Positions 16,259 through 25,781 are shown, counted from the first letter of the stretch. The stretch: DNA of 64,000 nucleotides from Bacillota bacterium (GCA_023415205.1 JAEZLR010000029.1:124001-188000); one strand, 5' to 3'. Numbers and translations: made by a program. Notes: generated by a model from the sequence alone, not told the origin.

Positions 16259-18418
16259 CTAGCTCCTAACAATTGTGATCAAGATGACAGGCTCGTCATC
16301 TTCCAACATTTTTGCTTCGGTTTCAATGAGTGCACCCAGTTGGGACATGGTTGGAATACCCTTTAAATCAACGATTTTGCTCCGTATCAGCAGAAACAGA
16401 TCCGGTGTCCGCTCTCCGCTCTCATCGTAATACGCATATTTTTTGATAATGGAGGGGGCATTCTTCTTCAAATCTTCGGCGACAACCGTTTCGGTTTCGG
16501 CATTGGATACATTGAGCTTAACAATACCTTTGGTATCAAGGACACAGGTATTGGCCTTATTCCTTTTAAAGATTGACCAAAAACCTTTCTTTTCTTTTTG
16601 TATCGTAAATACTCTGAAGAAATCGCTCTTGGCCAGAGGGGTCAGCTTTGAAAGGTCAGTTTGAAGCACCTTTGCCGCCTCATTTTTGATACCCTCCTCA
16701 TCCATTTCTGAGATTCCGAGGGTTTTCCTTACAAGCTCGGTAGTACCAATAGCAATAGCCCGTACACGGTTAAGGCTGGCGTCGATTTCTATGCTTACTT
16801 CGACGGTCGATGGATTTGCACCTGAGGCTATCGCCATATACTCCGCCTCTGAGCGGATTTTAAGAATATCTTCGTCCGTGGGATTGATGATCGTTCGCTC
16901 AACCACATCACGCACCATGGCCAGGGCTGCTCCTATTGTCGAGATAATGGGAGCATTCTTGGCTAACTGCGCCTTCATCTTCAGGCTTTCTGCCAAGGGC
17001 CAAATGACACCCGAAGCGCCGCCTCCTCCACCGGTCAAGATGACAATATTGCTATCCAACTGGTAATCCTTGATGAGCTTTTTTACAACCTCGGCATTCT
17101 TAGCTGTTGCCGCGTCTATGATGTCCCGAGACACTTTTTCCAAGGAGGTTCCGCAATAATCTGCAAGCTTCTTAATTCCTGCCTTTGCCGATTCAATATT
17201 CCCAGCGGCATAATCACCTTCTTTAATATAGCCTAAAACATTTGCCGCACAGGAAAGGGTAATGGCATAGCTTTTTCCGTCGCTTCCCACTATGGTGGCA
17301 TACTGATCGGTGTCGCCCTTCAGAGGGTGAATGAACTTGAGCTCACCGTTTCGGATAACCTCCGTATCAGCGTAGACACAATAACCACAATGTGCTATAT
17401 GAGCGCTTCTTGGGCCTACCGTCTTCACCTTTTTGTTTTCAACGGCAACCATGCTGCCCCCACCGATACCCACGGTGCGGACATCCAGAGAAGTCACATA
17501 AGTCTTATGACCACCGACTTCTGCGTAGCTTACCATTACCTTACCGTTTTTTATTGCTGAAATATCGGTGCTGGTGCCTCCAACCTCAAGGAAGATGCCA
17601 TCTGAGACACGCTCATACATCAGCGCCCCTGCGACCCCTGCGGCCGGACCGGATAGAATGGTCAGTATGGGACGTTTTTTAATTTCATCAACCTTCATTA
17701 CACCGCCATCACAGCGCATAATCATCAAGGGTGTCTCAATTTTTGCATCTACAACCGCTTTCTGCGTCATATTTGCCGTGTTCATCATTTTAGAAAGAAT
17801 GCTGGCATTGATGACAGAGGTTCGTGTTCTGGATTTCAACCCGTAGAGCTTGCTGATCTCATGACCGCCGGTCACATTGATATTTTTATTCATGCAGATC
17901 TTTTGTATCTCAAGCTCGTTATCGGGTCTGTCCACCGAGAAGGCTTCGCTGGCAACAATAACCCTGCATTCTTTTTGTTGTAGTTGATCAATTAATTTCT
18001 TCGCTTCTTCGGGATCAATACCTTTGGTAGTGTCCATAAAGACACTTTCTGTCTCTATACACTTTCCCTTGCTGACCTCAATGGCACCCAAAACGGTATC
18101 AGGCTTTGCTTTTAGCCCTTCAATCCCCTGACCCATTCCAAAAATGCCAACTTTTTCAACATCTCCCTCCAGAAGGGCATTGGTCGCTTGCGTCGTTCCA
18201 TGTGCGATAAAGGAGACCTCTTCCGCCTTGATATTCCCCTCCTTCATCAAGCACATCAAAGAATCAATAACCCCTTTTGCAACACCTTCCGCAGCGTCAT
18301 GGGTTGTAGGTGTTTTGATATGGCTGACGATGGAAAAATCCTCTTGATCGATGGCCACAGCATCTGTGAAGGTTCCTCCGACATCTATACCAATCCTTAT
18401 TTTCCGTGTTTTCTCCAT
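16259..18418 (-). CDS. Hydantoinase/oxoprolinase family protein (HyuA-like)
   Basis: 719 residues with the ASKHA ATPase fold: IGIDVGGTFTDAVAI at residues 8-22, AHGTTQATNALLEG near 73, the central domain from ILSGPAAGVAGALMYE, and ILTGGGGGASGVIWPLAE near 455. HyuA-type subunits use ATP to open 5-membered cyclic imides or amides such as hydantoins or 5-oxoproline, usually with a HyuB partner or domain. No HyuB is present in the window. An unusual stretch at about 345-420 (HCGYCVYADTEV...) lies within the ATPase core. Second gene of the operon after the permease. Confidence 0.85.
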   Translation of the reverse strand: MEKTRKIRIGIDVGGTFTDAVAIDQEDFSIVSHIKTPTTHDAAEGVAKGVIDSLMCLMKEGNIKAEEVSFIAHGTTQATNALLEGDVEKVGIFGMGQGIEGLKAKPDTVLGAIEVSKGKCIETESVFMDTTKGIDPEEAKKLIDQLQQKECRVIVASEAFSVDRPDNELEIQKICMNKNINVTGGHEISKLYGLKSRTRTSVINASILSKMMNTANMTQKAVVDAKIETPLMIMRCDGGVMKVDEIKKRPILTILSGPAAGVAGALMYERVSDGIFLEVGGTSTDISAIKNGKVMVSYAEVGGHKTYVTSLDVRTVGIGGGSMVAVENKKVKTVGPRSAHIAHCGYCVYADTEVIRNGELKFIHPLKGDTDQYATIVGSDGKSYAITLSCAANVLGYIKEGDYAAGNIESAKAGIKKLADYCGTSLEKVSRDIIDAATAKNAEVVKKLIKDYQLDSNIVILTGGGGGASGVIWPLAESLKMKAQLAKNAPIISTIGAALAMVRDVVERTIINPTDEDILKIRSEAEYMAIASGANPSTVEVSIEIDASLNRVRAIAIGTTELVRKTLGISEMDEEGIKNEAAKVLQTDLSKLTPLAKSDFFRVFTIQKEKKGFWSIFKRNKANTCVLDTKGIVKLNVSNAETETVVAEDLKKNAPSIIKKYAYYDESGERTPDLFLLIRSKIVDLKGIPTMSQLGALIETEAKMLEDDEPVILITIVRS

Positions 18419-18511
18419 ACTTTACCTCGTGTTTCAAAAAGCGCACCACAAAATTGCACTGCGCTCAGTATTAACCTTTGGGGGCTGTGGATATGGCTTA
18501 TAATGAACTAG

Positions 18512-19831
18512 TTATTTAAGTAGTGGGAACAGCAATACTCCAAGAATGACAGAGCAAAGACACACCAACCAGGTAAAAGGCAAGGTTCCGAGTGAAACCT
18601 TTACAGGGGTGGAATCCACCTCACCTGCTGTCCAAACAACTTGTGATGCCGTGGCATCTGTAATACCGACAATATAGTCATAGGACATAAAAGCTGCAAG
18701 AAGGACAGGTGTTGAAAGAGGACCTGCAGCCAGCAGAGCGGCTATTGCAGCGCCCATTCCCCATGGATTCATGGGTCCGCGATAAGGCGTGAGTAACGGT
18801 CCAATGACACCAAAGATAATGATGAACATGATAGCGGATGTAGGTGTTATAGACGAGATAAGACCTCCGATAGGTTCCGAAAGCTGAGGAAGTCTGACGG
18901 CCTGAATAAGTATGCCGGCACCAAACATCAGTACAGTCGTCAGTGCAACAGACTGAATTCCCTCATAAACAGCACTTGCTATGAGCTTAAAGCCACCCTT
19001 AAACCAATTCTTGTATTGTGTTGTGACCACTGCATAAACAATACCCACCAGCAGGGCCCAGCTTACCTGTGAAGTCTTTGTGACAAAGATCAGAATAACA
19101 GGTATCACCGGAGCTAAAAATGAAATCATCGGCAACTTCTTATATTCTGTATATTTGGCTTTTTGATCTGCCGTGGCATTGGTTGACCAAGAGAGCATCT
19201 TCGGCTTCTTCAGAACACCAATGACCACAAAAGCTACAGAAATAAGAGCAGCGATGATGAAGAACTTCCACGCAAATGAAGAAACCTCTGCAATGGATAT
19301 AAGGGATTCTTCATTAGGATTGAGCTTAAAGAGGGTAACAAAGAAGGCCCATTTACTCGGATTGAAGGCAAAACCCATAAAGCAGCCCATAAGCAGGATG
19401 CCTGCTGAGACAATCTTGGGTATGCCGGTTGAAATTAATATGGGGAGAATGATCATACCCACCATAATAAGAGCACCTGTTCCGTATAATCCCATGAAGC
19501 AGATGGTTGTTACGGCAAGGCAGATGAGGGCAAGAGCCAGCTTCTTGTCGCCCGCCAGTTCCACGGCACGACGAATAATGTTTTCAGCAATACCCGTTAA
19601 CTTGATTACCGCACCGAAGATGCCCGCTATCATAATGGGTATATAGGCACCTCTAAAGACCAAGAGACCATCCTCAATCACTGCAGGAATCTCTTTAAGC
19701 GGAACTCCTGCAACAATTGCCAAGAATATACCCATTAATGGGAGCGCAATCAGTGCGGGAATTTTGTTTAAAACCATCAGTGCAACCATCAATAAGAAGA
19801 CGATGATGATCAGTGCTAATGTTAGTGTCAT
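18512..19831 (-). CDS. Multi-pass permease of the ion-transporter (citrate/gluconate-like) type
   Basis: 439 residues with about 11-12 membrane segments, starting MTLTLALIIIVFLLMVALMV. The ATG at 19831 has AGGAGGG upstream. Features include NKIPALIALPLMG near the N-terminus, CFMGFAFNPSKWAFF mid-protein and TPYRGPMNPWGMGAAIAALL near the end. The layout resembles ion-transporter superfamily carriers for organic anions. As the first gene of the operon it presumably imports the substrate that the following enzymes degrade. Confidence 0.8.
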   Translation of the reverse strand: MTLTLALIIIVFLLMVALMVLNKIPALIALPLMGIFLAIVAGVPLKEIPAVIEDGLLVFRGAYIPIMIAGIFGAVIKLTGIAENIIRRAVELAGDKKLALALICLAVTTICFMGLYGTGALIMVGMIILPILISTGIPKIVSAGILLMGCFMGFAFNPSKWAFFVTLFKLNPNEESLISIAEVSSFAWKFFIIAALISVAFVVIGVLKKPKMLSWSTNATADQKAKYTEYKKLPMISFLAPVIPVILIFVTKTSQVSWALLVGIVYAVVTTQYKNWFKGGFKLIASAVYEGIQSVALTTVLMFGAGILIQAVRLPQLSEPIGGLISSITPTSAIMFIIIFGVIGPLLTPYRGPMNPWGMGAAIAALLAAGPLSTPVLLAAFMSYDYIVGITDATASQVVWTAGEVDSTPVKVSLGTLPFTWLVCLCSVILGVLLFPLLK

Positions 19832-20208
19832 AATGTCCCTCCTAAGATTGTTATTCATCAGTTTTGCACAGGAAATCTCCACACCCCCCAAATTTCAGAG
19901 ATTGTATAGGGCTTTTAATATAAGCCTTTTCGGCAAAACTAATCCAGGTGAATCAATAGACGTTAGATTGATTTGTAATAATTCCTTACTTTACATTCCC
20001 AATATAACACCCTCAGTTTTGTATGTCAATACAATTTAAACATCATCGTTCTTCTATTTTTGTCTATTATATACTATGTTTTTATTTATATCTCGATTTC
20101 ATTCATAATCTATTAGTTATTATTATTTACCAACCACCTTATATCTTGACTAAACTTTTTCTGTATGCTATTGTAAATCCGAATTCCAGACCTAAGAAAG
20201 GATCTCCT
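19832..20208. promoter_or_regulatory. Divergent control region of the permease-hydantoinase operon and the ROK gene
   Basis: A 377-base AT-rich spacer. Minus-strand promoter: TTGACA (20024-20029), 17 bases, TATATT (20001-20006). Plus-strand promoter: TTGACT (20146-20151), 17 bases, TATTGT (20169-20174). The minus-strand leader is about 160 bases and contains the half-site TTTTGCACA at 19862-19870. No gene is seen. Confidence 0.75.
20019..20034. promoter_or_regulatory. Operator overlapping the operon -35 (ROK target candidate)
   Basis: TTGTAT-GTCA-ATACAA is a perfect dyad that contains the -35 TTGACA of the permease promoter on its minus strand. A protein bound here would block polymerase. 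The divergent ROK protein is the natural candidate. Confidence 0.6.
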
Positions 20209-21420
20209 ATGATTCTCTCAGCAGATCATTCATTTATGCGCAGAACCAACCAACGAAGCATGCTTGAGGTTCTTTTTAAGAATAAGGAGCTCTCCCGTGC
20301 CGATCTGGCGCGTCTATTAAACTTGTCAAAACCCGCAGTGGCAGACAATATTCTACCACTCATCCTCAATGGTGTAGTGAAAGAGGTCGGAGAAGCGCGA
20401 GCCTCTGAGAATGGCGGGCGCAAACCGGTTATGCTGAGAATAAACAAAAACCACAAGTATATTGTGGCTATCGACCTCAATTATAAAAACCCTCTTTTTG
20501 TTCTCGGAAATCTTGTTGAGGAAAAGCTTGACGAGTTTTCTGTCAAAGTGTCTGCAAAAACAAGCTATAGCCAGAGAATAGACATTATCAAAAATGCCAT
20601 CGCCCTCTTGCTTGACGCGCATAATCTCTCCCAAGAAAACCTATGTTGTATTGCAGTATCTGCACCGGGAGCTTTGCTGACTGAAAAGAATAAAACCTTT
20701 GTTAATGCTCAGTTCGCCGAATGGTTTAAGGGAAATCTTATTGATGATCTATCCGTAAGGTATGACAGTATTCCAATTATTATTAAAAATGATGCAAATA
20801 TCGCTGCCCTTGGCGAATTGACCCACGGAGAATACACCGATATAACCAATCTGATTTACGTTACCTGTGGCATAGGTCTTGGTACGGGTATTATCCTTAA
20901 TAGACAGCTTTTTGAAGGAAACAAAAACATGGCCGGGGAGATCTTTAATTTTATTGATCCCCGAATGACCAAAAGTCATGAAAACTTAGAGGGTTTGGTA
21001 AGGGTAGATAAATTACTGGAAAGAATCAAGAAGAGCTTGCCCCACCATAAGAACTCTATGCTGGCAAAAACCCCTCCGGACGAATTGGAATTTGAGCATG
21101 TCATCGACGCGTATCACCAAAATGACCCGCTTACTTTGGAAATTTTAAAGGAAGCCGCTTTGGAGGTTTCCTGTGCGGTTGCCAACATCTGTAACCTTTT
21201 GACCATTGATATGGTTGTGTTTGGAGGCGAGTATGTCCTTTTTAAAGACATCTTCCTGACCACAATGAACGATATCGTTTCTAAATATTGCTTGGTACCT
21301 CCTAAAATAATTGTGTCTCAGCTTGGAAAATATGCTGGGATCTATGGCTTATTCAGTATGGCACGGAGCAATTACTTTGAAATCATCAGCAACAAACATA
21401 ACGATTGGGAATATGTATAA
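20209..21420 (+). CDS. ROK-family transcriptional regulator
   Basis: 403 residues. The N-terminal winged helix (about 8-65) includes ELSRADLARLLNLSKPAVADN. The ROK domain begins near residue 82 with YIVAIDLNYKNP, continues with IAVSAPGALL and IIIKNDANIAALGE, and has YVTCGIGLGTGIILN. The usual ROK zinc motif (GHxxxxxxGxxCxCGxxGC) is absent; MAGEIFNFIDPRMTKSHENL stands in its place. It is therefore a sensor, not a kinase. The ATG at 20209 follows AAAGGA. Divergent from the permease operon, it probably represses it. Confidence 0.9.
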   Translation: MILSADHSFMRRTNQRSMLEVLFKNKELSRADLARLLNLSKPAVADNILPLILNGVVKEVGEARASENGGRKPVMLRINKNHKYIVAIDLNYKNPLFVLGNLVEEKLDEFSVKVSAKTSYSQRIDIIKNAIALLLDAHNLSQENLCCIAVSAPGALLTEKNKTFVNAQFAEWFKGNLIDDLSVRYDSIPIIIKNDANIAALGELTHGEYTDITNLIYVTCGIGLGTGIILNRQLFEGNKNMAGEIFNFIDPRMTKSHENLEGLVRVDKLLERIKKSLPHHKNSMLAKTPPDELEFEHVIDAYHQNDPLTLEILKEAALEVSCAVANICNLLTIDMVVFGGEYVLFKDIFLTTMNDIVSKYCLVPPKIIVSQLGKYAGIYGLFSMARSNYFEIISNKHNDWEYV

Positions 21421-21465
21421 TATTTACTCATGGCATAGAACGTAGAGTAGGTCGGCAGGAGAGCT

Positions 21466-22695
21466 TTAGTGCTGATCAATATATAATAATGTTCTTAATA
21501 AAACATTTGCACCCTTAAGGCAATTCTCAACAGGTGTATACTCAAGTTCACAATGACTGTGTCCTCCAACACTAGGTACAAAAATCATGGTTGTTGGAAT
21601 GACTTCAGTGACATATTGCGCATCGTGACCCGGACCGCTGTACAGCCTCATGCTTTTGTAGCCATAATAATTTGCACTTATCTCAACATAATCAATAAGC
21701 TCCGGTGTAAACCTTACTGTTTTGCGAGTCCATGCTTCCTTGACGGTGACCTTACACTTTTCCACTTCTTCTGGAATCTTTTTTATAATTTCGAGGACAT
21801 GCTTGATAACATCAGGATTTTGATGTCTCGCATCAAGAGTAAACCTTACCTCCTCAGGAATAATGGTATGGATATTGGGGTGTGCAGAAATCTTACCGGT
21901 TGTATAAACCAGCTTACTATCCAAGGTATCCAACTTATCATGCAGATACTGAATGGTTTTAACTGCCGCATAAAGCGCATCTTTTCTATATTTCATCGGC
22001 GTTGTTCCCGCATGACCGGCTTGGCCGCGGAAGGTAAATTCATAATTGATCATACCGCATACACCTTCAACAACGCCTATATCACAACCCTCGTTTTCCA
22101 ATACCGGCCCCTGCTCAATATGTAATTCAACAAGCGCCATCGTTTTTTCAGAGGACATTCTGTTGGAGATATCCCCTTTAAATCCGCTATTCTCGAGAGC
22201 CTCTCCAAAAGGATACCCCGGTATATCCTTTGCCTCGGAAGCTAGCATTTTTGCTTTATCAAACTTCCCGCAAATAACACCCGAAGACATCATGGCAGGC
22301 TCGAAACGCGCACCCTCTTCATTGGTCCATACAACAACGGTTATAGGATGCCTATGCGGGATTTTATCTTTAACGATGGTTTCGGCAACCTCCATGGCCG
22401 TCAAGACACCCAGAATTCCGTCATAATTTCCCCCCTGCTTTACTGAGTCAAGATGGGAACCCGACATGATGGCAGGAAGGTTTTCTGTACCCGGAAGGGT
22501 GGCATATAGGTTGGCCATATCATCTGAAACAACTGTTGCACCAATGGCCTCCATCCTTCTTTTTACTTCATTTCTAGCTTCAAGTGCTTCTTTAGAAAGT
22601 GAGAATCTTGTGACCCCGCCATTGCCGGTGTCACCAAATTTACTAAAGGCTTTTATTTTCTCATCCAATCTTTCAATACTACAAGATACCATCAT
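21466..22695 (-). CDS. M20-family N-carbamoyl amide hydrolase (beta-ureidopropionase/allantoate amidohydrolase type)
   Basis: A 409-residue zinc hydrolase of the hydantoinase/carbamoylase family. Metal ligands appear in SGSHLDSVKQGGNYDG (His, Asp), TNEEGARF (Glu), LHIEQGPVLE (His) and GGHSHCELEYTP (His). The dimerisation insert contains FRGQAGHAGTTPM. Family members cleave N-carbamoyl groups from beta-alanine, L-amino acids or allantoate. Next to dihydropyrimidinase and dihydropyrimidine dehydrogenase, the best assignment is N-carbamoyl-beta-alanine to beta-alanine, CO2 and ammonia. It is the last gene of the pyrimidine cluster; GGAGGAG lies upstream. Confidence 0.88.
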   Translation of the reverse strand: MMVSCSIERLDEKIKAFSKFGDTGNGGVTRFSLSKEALEARNEVKRRMEAIGATVVSDDMANLYATLPGTENLPAIMSGSHLDSVKQGGNYDGILGVLTAMEVAETIVKDKIPHRHPITVVVWTNEEGARFEPAMMSSGVICGKFDKAKMLASEAKDIPGYPFGEALENSGFKGDISNRMSSEKTMALVELHIEQGPVLENEGCDIGVVEGVCGMINYEFTFRGQAGHAGTTPMKYRKDALYAAVKTIQYLHDKLDTLDSKLVYTTGKISAHPNIHTIIPEEVRFTLDARHQNPDVIKHVLEIIKKIPEEVEKCKVTVKEAWTRKTVRFTPELIDYVEISANYYGYKSMRLYSGPGHDAQYVTEVIPTTMIFVPSVGGHSHCELEYTPVENCLKGANVLLRTLLYIDQH

Positions 22696-22736
22696 ATTTG
22701 ACCGCTCCTCCCCTAGAGACCATTCTTAAGTAAGCC

Positions 22737-24266
22737 TCACTGCGCTTTGCATAATTCCGGCTCAAGTTTTTTCCAAATTCTTGCTCCCTGTGAAACGGCT
22801 TTTACAGGACATACTGTCACACATAAGTGGCAGCCCACACATTTATCTGCAATCAGCACCGGCTTTCCGGTGGTTTGATGCTGGCTCAGGGCTTGATGTC
22901 CTCCATCGTAACAGGATAAGTAACATCTACCGCAGCCTAGGCATTTGCTTCTATCAAACTTAGGCAGGCAAATGCTGCTCCTGTCAAGATCTTCAGCAGG
23001 CACAATCTGAGGAAGTGCCTTTCCAACTATTTCACTGATGCTTTCTAATCCATGGGAGCTCAGATAATATTTCATCCCTTCAATCATGTCATCGATGATG
23101 CGATAGCCGTATTGCATGACAGAGGTTGTCACCTGGATATTTTCACAGCCTAACGCTATAAACTCAGCGGCATCCTTCCAGGTCTCAATTCCACCCATAC
23201 CGCTGACAGGAACAGCCTTTAGCTCACTACAGTTCTTCATGGATTGAATAAACCGTAACGCGATAGGTTTGACGGCTTTTCCGGAATAACCTCCCACACT
23301 TGTCTTTCCCCTAACTTCCGGAGAGGACGCAAAGCTGTCCAAATTGACTTTGATGATACTCTTTATGGTATTAATGGCTGCTATACCATCAGCACCTGCC
23401 TTTATTGCGGCAATTGCGGGAACCTCCATATTGCCCAGGTTAGGTGTCATCTTAGCTAACACGGGGAGATGAGTACCTTCTCTGACCGCCTTGGTATAAG
23501 TCGCAACCAATTCAGGGTTCTGCCCCACATCAGAACCCAATCCGTTTGCCGCCATGTGCGGGCAGGAGAAATTACACTCTATAATATCTGCTCCGGCGTC
23601 GGTCATGAGCCTTGCAAGATAGGTCCATTCCTCCTCATTTTGCCCCATGATGGAAGCAATGATGATTTTAGTGGGATAATCCTCTTTCAGTTGTTTAATA
23701 TACTGAACATTTTCCTCCAAGGGGTGTTCAGATATCTGTTCAATATTTTCAAACCCTATAAAAGGAACAGCTTCCTTCCTTAAAGCCTCAAATCTGGGCG
23801 AAACCTCTTTGGCTGAAAATGTCCCTACGGTTTTAAAGGCAACTCCAGCCCACCCCATATCAAAGGCCTTGGCTATCATTTCATAATTACTTCCCACAAC
23901 GGAAGAAGACAGGAAGAATGGATTTTGGCATTGGATACCGCAAAATGCAATGGATAAGTCCACATCCCCAAGCTCCTCCTTATCATAGGACGACGCATTG
24001 ATAATGATTTCATCGATGTTCACAGGCCGGTTTATTTTCTGTTTTAAGCATACCTTCATGCAATCCTTTGTCTTACAGCTGACACAGGGCACATTATCTG
24101 GTATTTTAGCGGCCGCACCCAGGTCATTTTCAAATCGGATGGAACGGATGATGGTGTCAGCTTCAAGGCCGTAAGGGCATGCTTTTGCACAGGGGGCATT
24201 GTTGCACAGCAAACAGCCACTTACCTCTTCAACCATTGAAACCTCCCTATATAATGCTTCTCCCAT
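22737..24266 (-). CDS. preA: Dihydropyrimidine dehydrogenase, PreA type with N-terminal Fe-S domain
   Basis: 509 residues. An N-terminal domain has two cysteine sets (18, 21, 26, 30 and 61, 64, 69, 73), resembling the Fe-S domain of PreT or mammalian DPD. The FMN-binding barrel follows (about 100-410) with CNFSCPHM, AKMTPN and GYSGKAVKPIALRF. Two ferredoxin clusters close the protein: CLGCGRCYLSC and CVGCHLCVTVCP. It would reduce uracil or thymine to the dihydro form. The FAD/NADPH domain of PreT is missing here and not encoded nearby, so ferredoxin may be the donor. ATG at 24266 with AGGGG upstream, 5 bases after the dihydropyrimidinase stop. Confidence 0.9.
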   Translation of the reverse strand: MGEALYREVSMVEEVSGCLLCNNAPCAKACPYGLEADTIIRSIRFENDLGAAAKIPDNVPCVSCKTKDCMKVCLKQKINRPVNIDEIIINASSYDKEELGDVDLSIAFCGIQCQNPFFLSSSVVGSNYEMIAKAFDMGWAGVAFKTVGTFSAKEVSPRFEALRKEAVPFIGFENIEQISEHPLEENVQYIKQLKEDYPTKIIIASIMGQNEEEWTYLARLMTDAGADIIECNFSCPHMAANGLGSDVGQNPELVATYTKAVREGTHLPVLAKMTPNLGNMEVPAIAAIKAGADGIAAINTIKSIIKVNLDSFASSPEVRGKTSVGGYSGKAVKPIALRFIQSMKNCSELKAVPVSGMGGIETWKDAAEFIALGCENIQVTTSVMQYGYRIIDDMIEGMKYYLSSHGLESISEIVGKALPQIVPAEDLDRSSICLPKFDRSKCLGCGRCYLSCYDGGHQALSQHQTTGKPVLIADKCVGCHLCVTVCPVKAVSQGARIWKKLEPELCKAQ

Positions 24267-24271
24267 AACAA

Positions 24272-25651
24272 TCACCCCTTTTCACTTCTCGGCTGGCGCT
24301 TAACAAATTTTCCGAAGCCGGGCTTACCTACGAAATTCCCGTTATCATAAACCAGTTCTCCCCTGACATAGGTCTGTACAGGATATCCGTGGAGTTTCTT
24401 GCCTTCCCATATGGTTTGGTCGTAATCCGAATGCATGTTGGCAACCGTTATAGTAAACTCCTTATCCGGATCGTAAATCACGATATCTGCATCCTTGCCT
24501 GCCATCAGGGAACCCTTCTGGGTACAGCCAAAGATTTTTGCCGGATTGGTGGCACATAGTTTCACCGCCGTATTGAAGGTAATCTTGCCTTCGTTTGCTT
24601 TTGACAGCATATAGGGATACAGATTTTCAATTCCGGCACAGCCGTTGGGTATTTTTGTGAAATCATCCTTTCCCCAGTCCTTTTCATAGCTCTGGAATGG
24701 GCAATGATCGGTAGCAACCACATCAACAGTGCCGTTTTTGATGGCTGCCCATAAGGCGTCCTGACTTTCCTGCCCTTTTATAGGTGGTGAGCAGACGAAA
24801 TTTCTGCCGTCCTCCCGCTTATAAACATCACAGGTAAATTCAAGATATTGGGGACATGTTTCAACGAATATATCATAACCTTCCTTTTTAGCAACTGCAG
24901 CGGCTTCCACGCCCTCCTTGTTGGCCAGGTGGACTATGTACAAGGGTGTATCAAAGGCTTTTGCCCAATGAATCGCCCTTTTGTCAGCCTCTGCCTCAAC
25001 AAACTCAGGTCTGCTAAGGTAATGGTACCAGGCAGATAATTTTCCCTCTTTTTTAAATCTCTCTATATTTAGGTCGATAAGATCCGGGTTCTCAGCATGA
25101 AGATTGGTAATAGCACCAACTTCCTTGGCTTTCTGCATGACCTTGACCAGTGTTCCGTCATCAACCATCATGCCTTCCTTTTTATATACCAGAAAGCATT
25201 TGAAGCTTGTGATGCCGTAGTCAACGGCAGCTTGAAACTCATCGAGCAGGGTTCCGTCATTGAGGTCGGTAATAATGCAGTGAAAAGCATAATCTACACA
25301 AGACTCCGGGGCGCACATCTGATTTCGCACTTCAACGGTTTCCAAAATTCCCTTGCCTTTTCTCTGCATGGGATAGTCAAATACGGTTGTGACACCCCCG
25401 CAGGCAGCAGCTCTCGTGCCTGATAAATAGCTATCCGCAGACACTGTCCCGCCGAAAGGCATAGCCAGGTGTGTATGAGCATCTATGGCACCGGGCAATA
25501 TGTATTTTCCTGATGCATCAACGACTGTTTTCGCTTCTATGGGTAGATTCGTACCTATTAAGGCGATTATCCCATCTTTAACCGCAATATCTGCAATAAA
25601 GCTTTCACTTTCCGTAACGACAGTACCGTTCTTAATTAATAGCTCCATCAT
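24272..25651 (-). CDS. Dihydropyrimidinase/D-hydantoinase
   Basis: A 459-residue cyclic amidohydrolase with a two-metal site. DAHTHLAMPF gives the first two histidines, FKCFLVYKK the carbamylated lysine, NLHAENPDLI and YIVHLANKEG the other histidines, and VATDHCPF the aspartate. It opens dihydrouracil or dihydrothymine to the N-carbamoyl-beta-amino acid. The ATG at 25651 follows GGAGGTTGG. It sits directly upstream of the PreA-type reductase, matching the order of steps in reductive pyrimidine breakdown. Hydantoin is an alternative substrate. Confidence 0.92.
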   Translation of the reverse strand: MMELLIKNGTVVTESESFIADIAVKDGIIALIGTNLPIEAKTVVDASGKYILPGAIDAHTHLAMPFGGTVSADSYLSGTRAAACGGVTTVFDYPMQRKGKGILETVEVRNQMCAPESCVDYAFHCIITDLNDGTLLDEFQAAVDYGITSFKCFLVYKKEGMMVDDGTLVKVMQKAKEVGAITNLHAENPDLIDLNIERFKKEGKLSAWYHYLSRPEFVEAEADKRAIHWAKAFDTPLYIVHLANKEGVEAAAVAKKEGYDIFVETCPQYLEFTCDVYKREDGRNFVCSPPIKGQESQDALWAAIKNGTVDVVATDHCPFQSYEKDWGKDDFTKIPNGCAGIENLYPYMLSKANEGKITFNTAVKLCATNPAKIFGCTQKGSLMAGKDADIVIYDPDKEFTITVANMHSDYDQTIWEGKKLHGYPVQTYVRGELVYDNGNFVGKPGFGKFVKRQPRSEKG

Positions 25652-25710
25652 TCCAACCTCCAATCGACGCATCTTACGCTAATAAATTACTCCAAGCAAT
25701 AATTATTTAA

Positions 25711-25756
25711 TTTTGCCTGAATCAGGTGACATAAAAGTCACCCAACTCAGGCAAAA
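25711..25756 (-). other. Long hairpin between the binding-protein and dihydropyrimidinase genes
   Basis: TTTTGCCTGA pairs with TCAGGCAAAA and GGTGAC with GTCACC around ATAAAA, separated by a small internal loop. No T-tract follows on the minus strand. It could protect the upstream mRNA end or cause partial termination. Confidence 0.6.
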
Positions 25757-25781
25757 AGTAGTAACTCTTATTTCCAGTAAA

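Noticed and set aside
22737..24266. Apparent loss of the catalytic cysteine of mammalian DPD (segment reads GSDVGQ)
   Set aside because: As I recall, E. coli PreA has the same segment and is active, so this is a family feature and not a defect.
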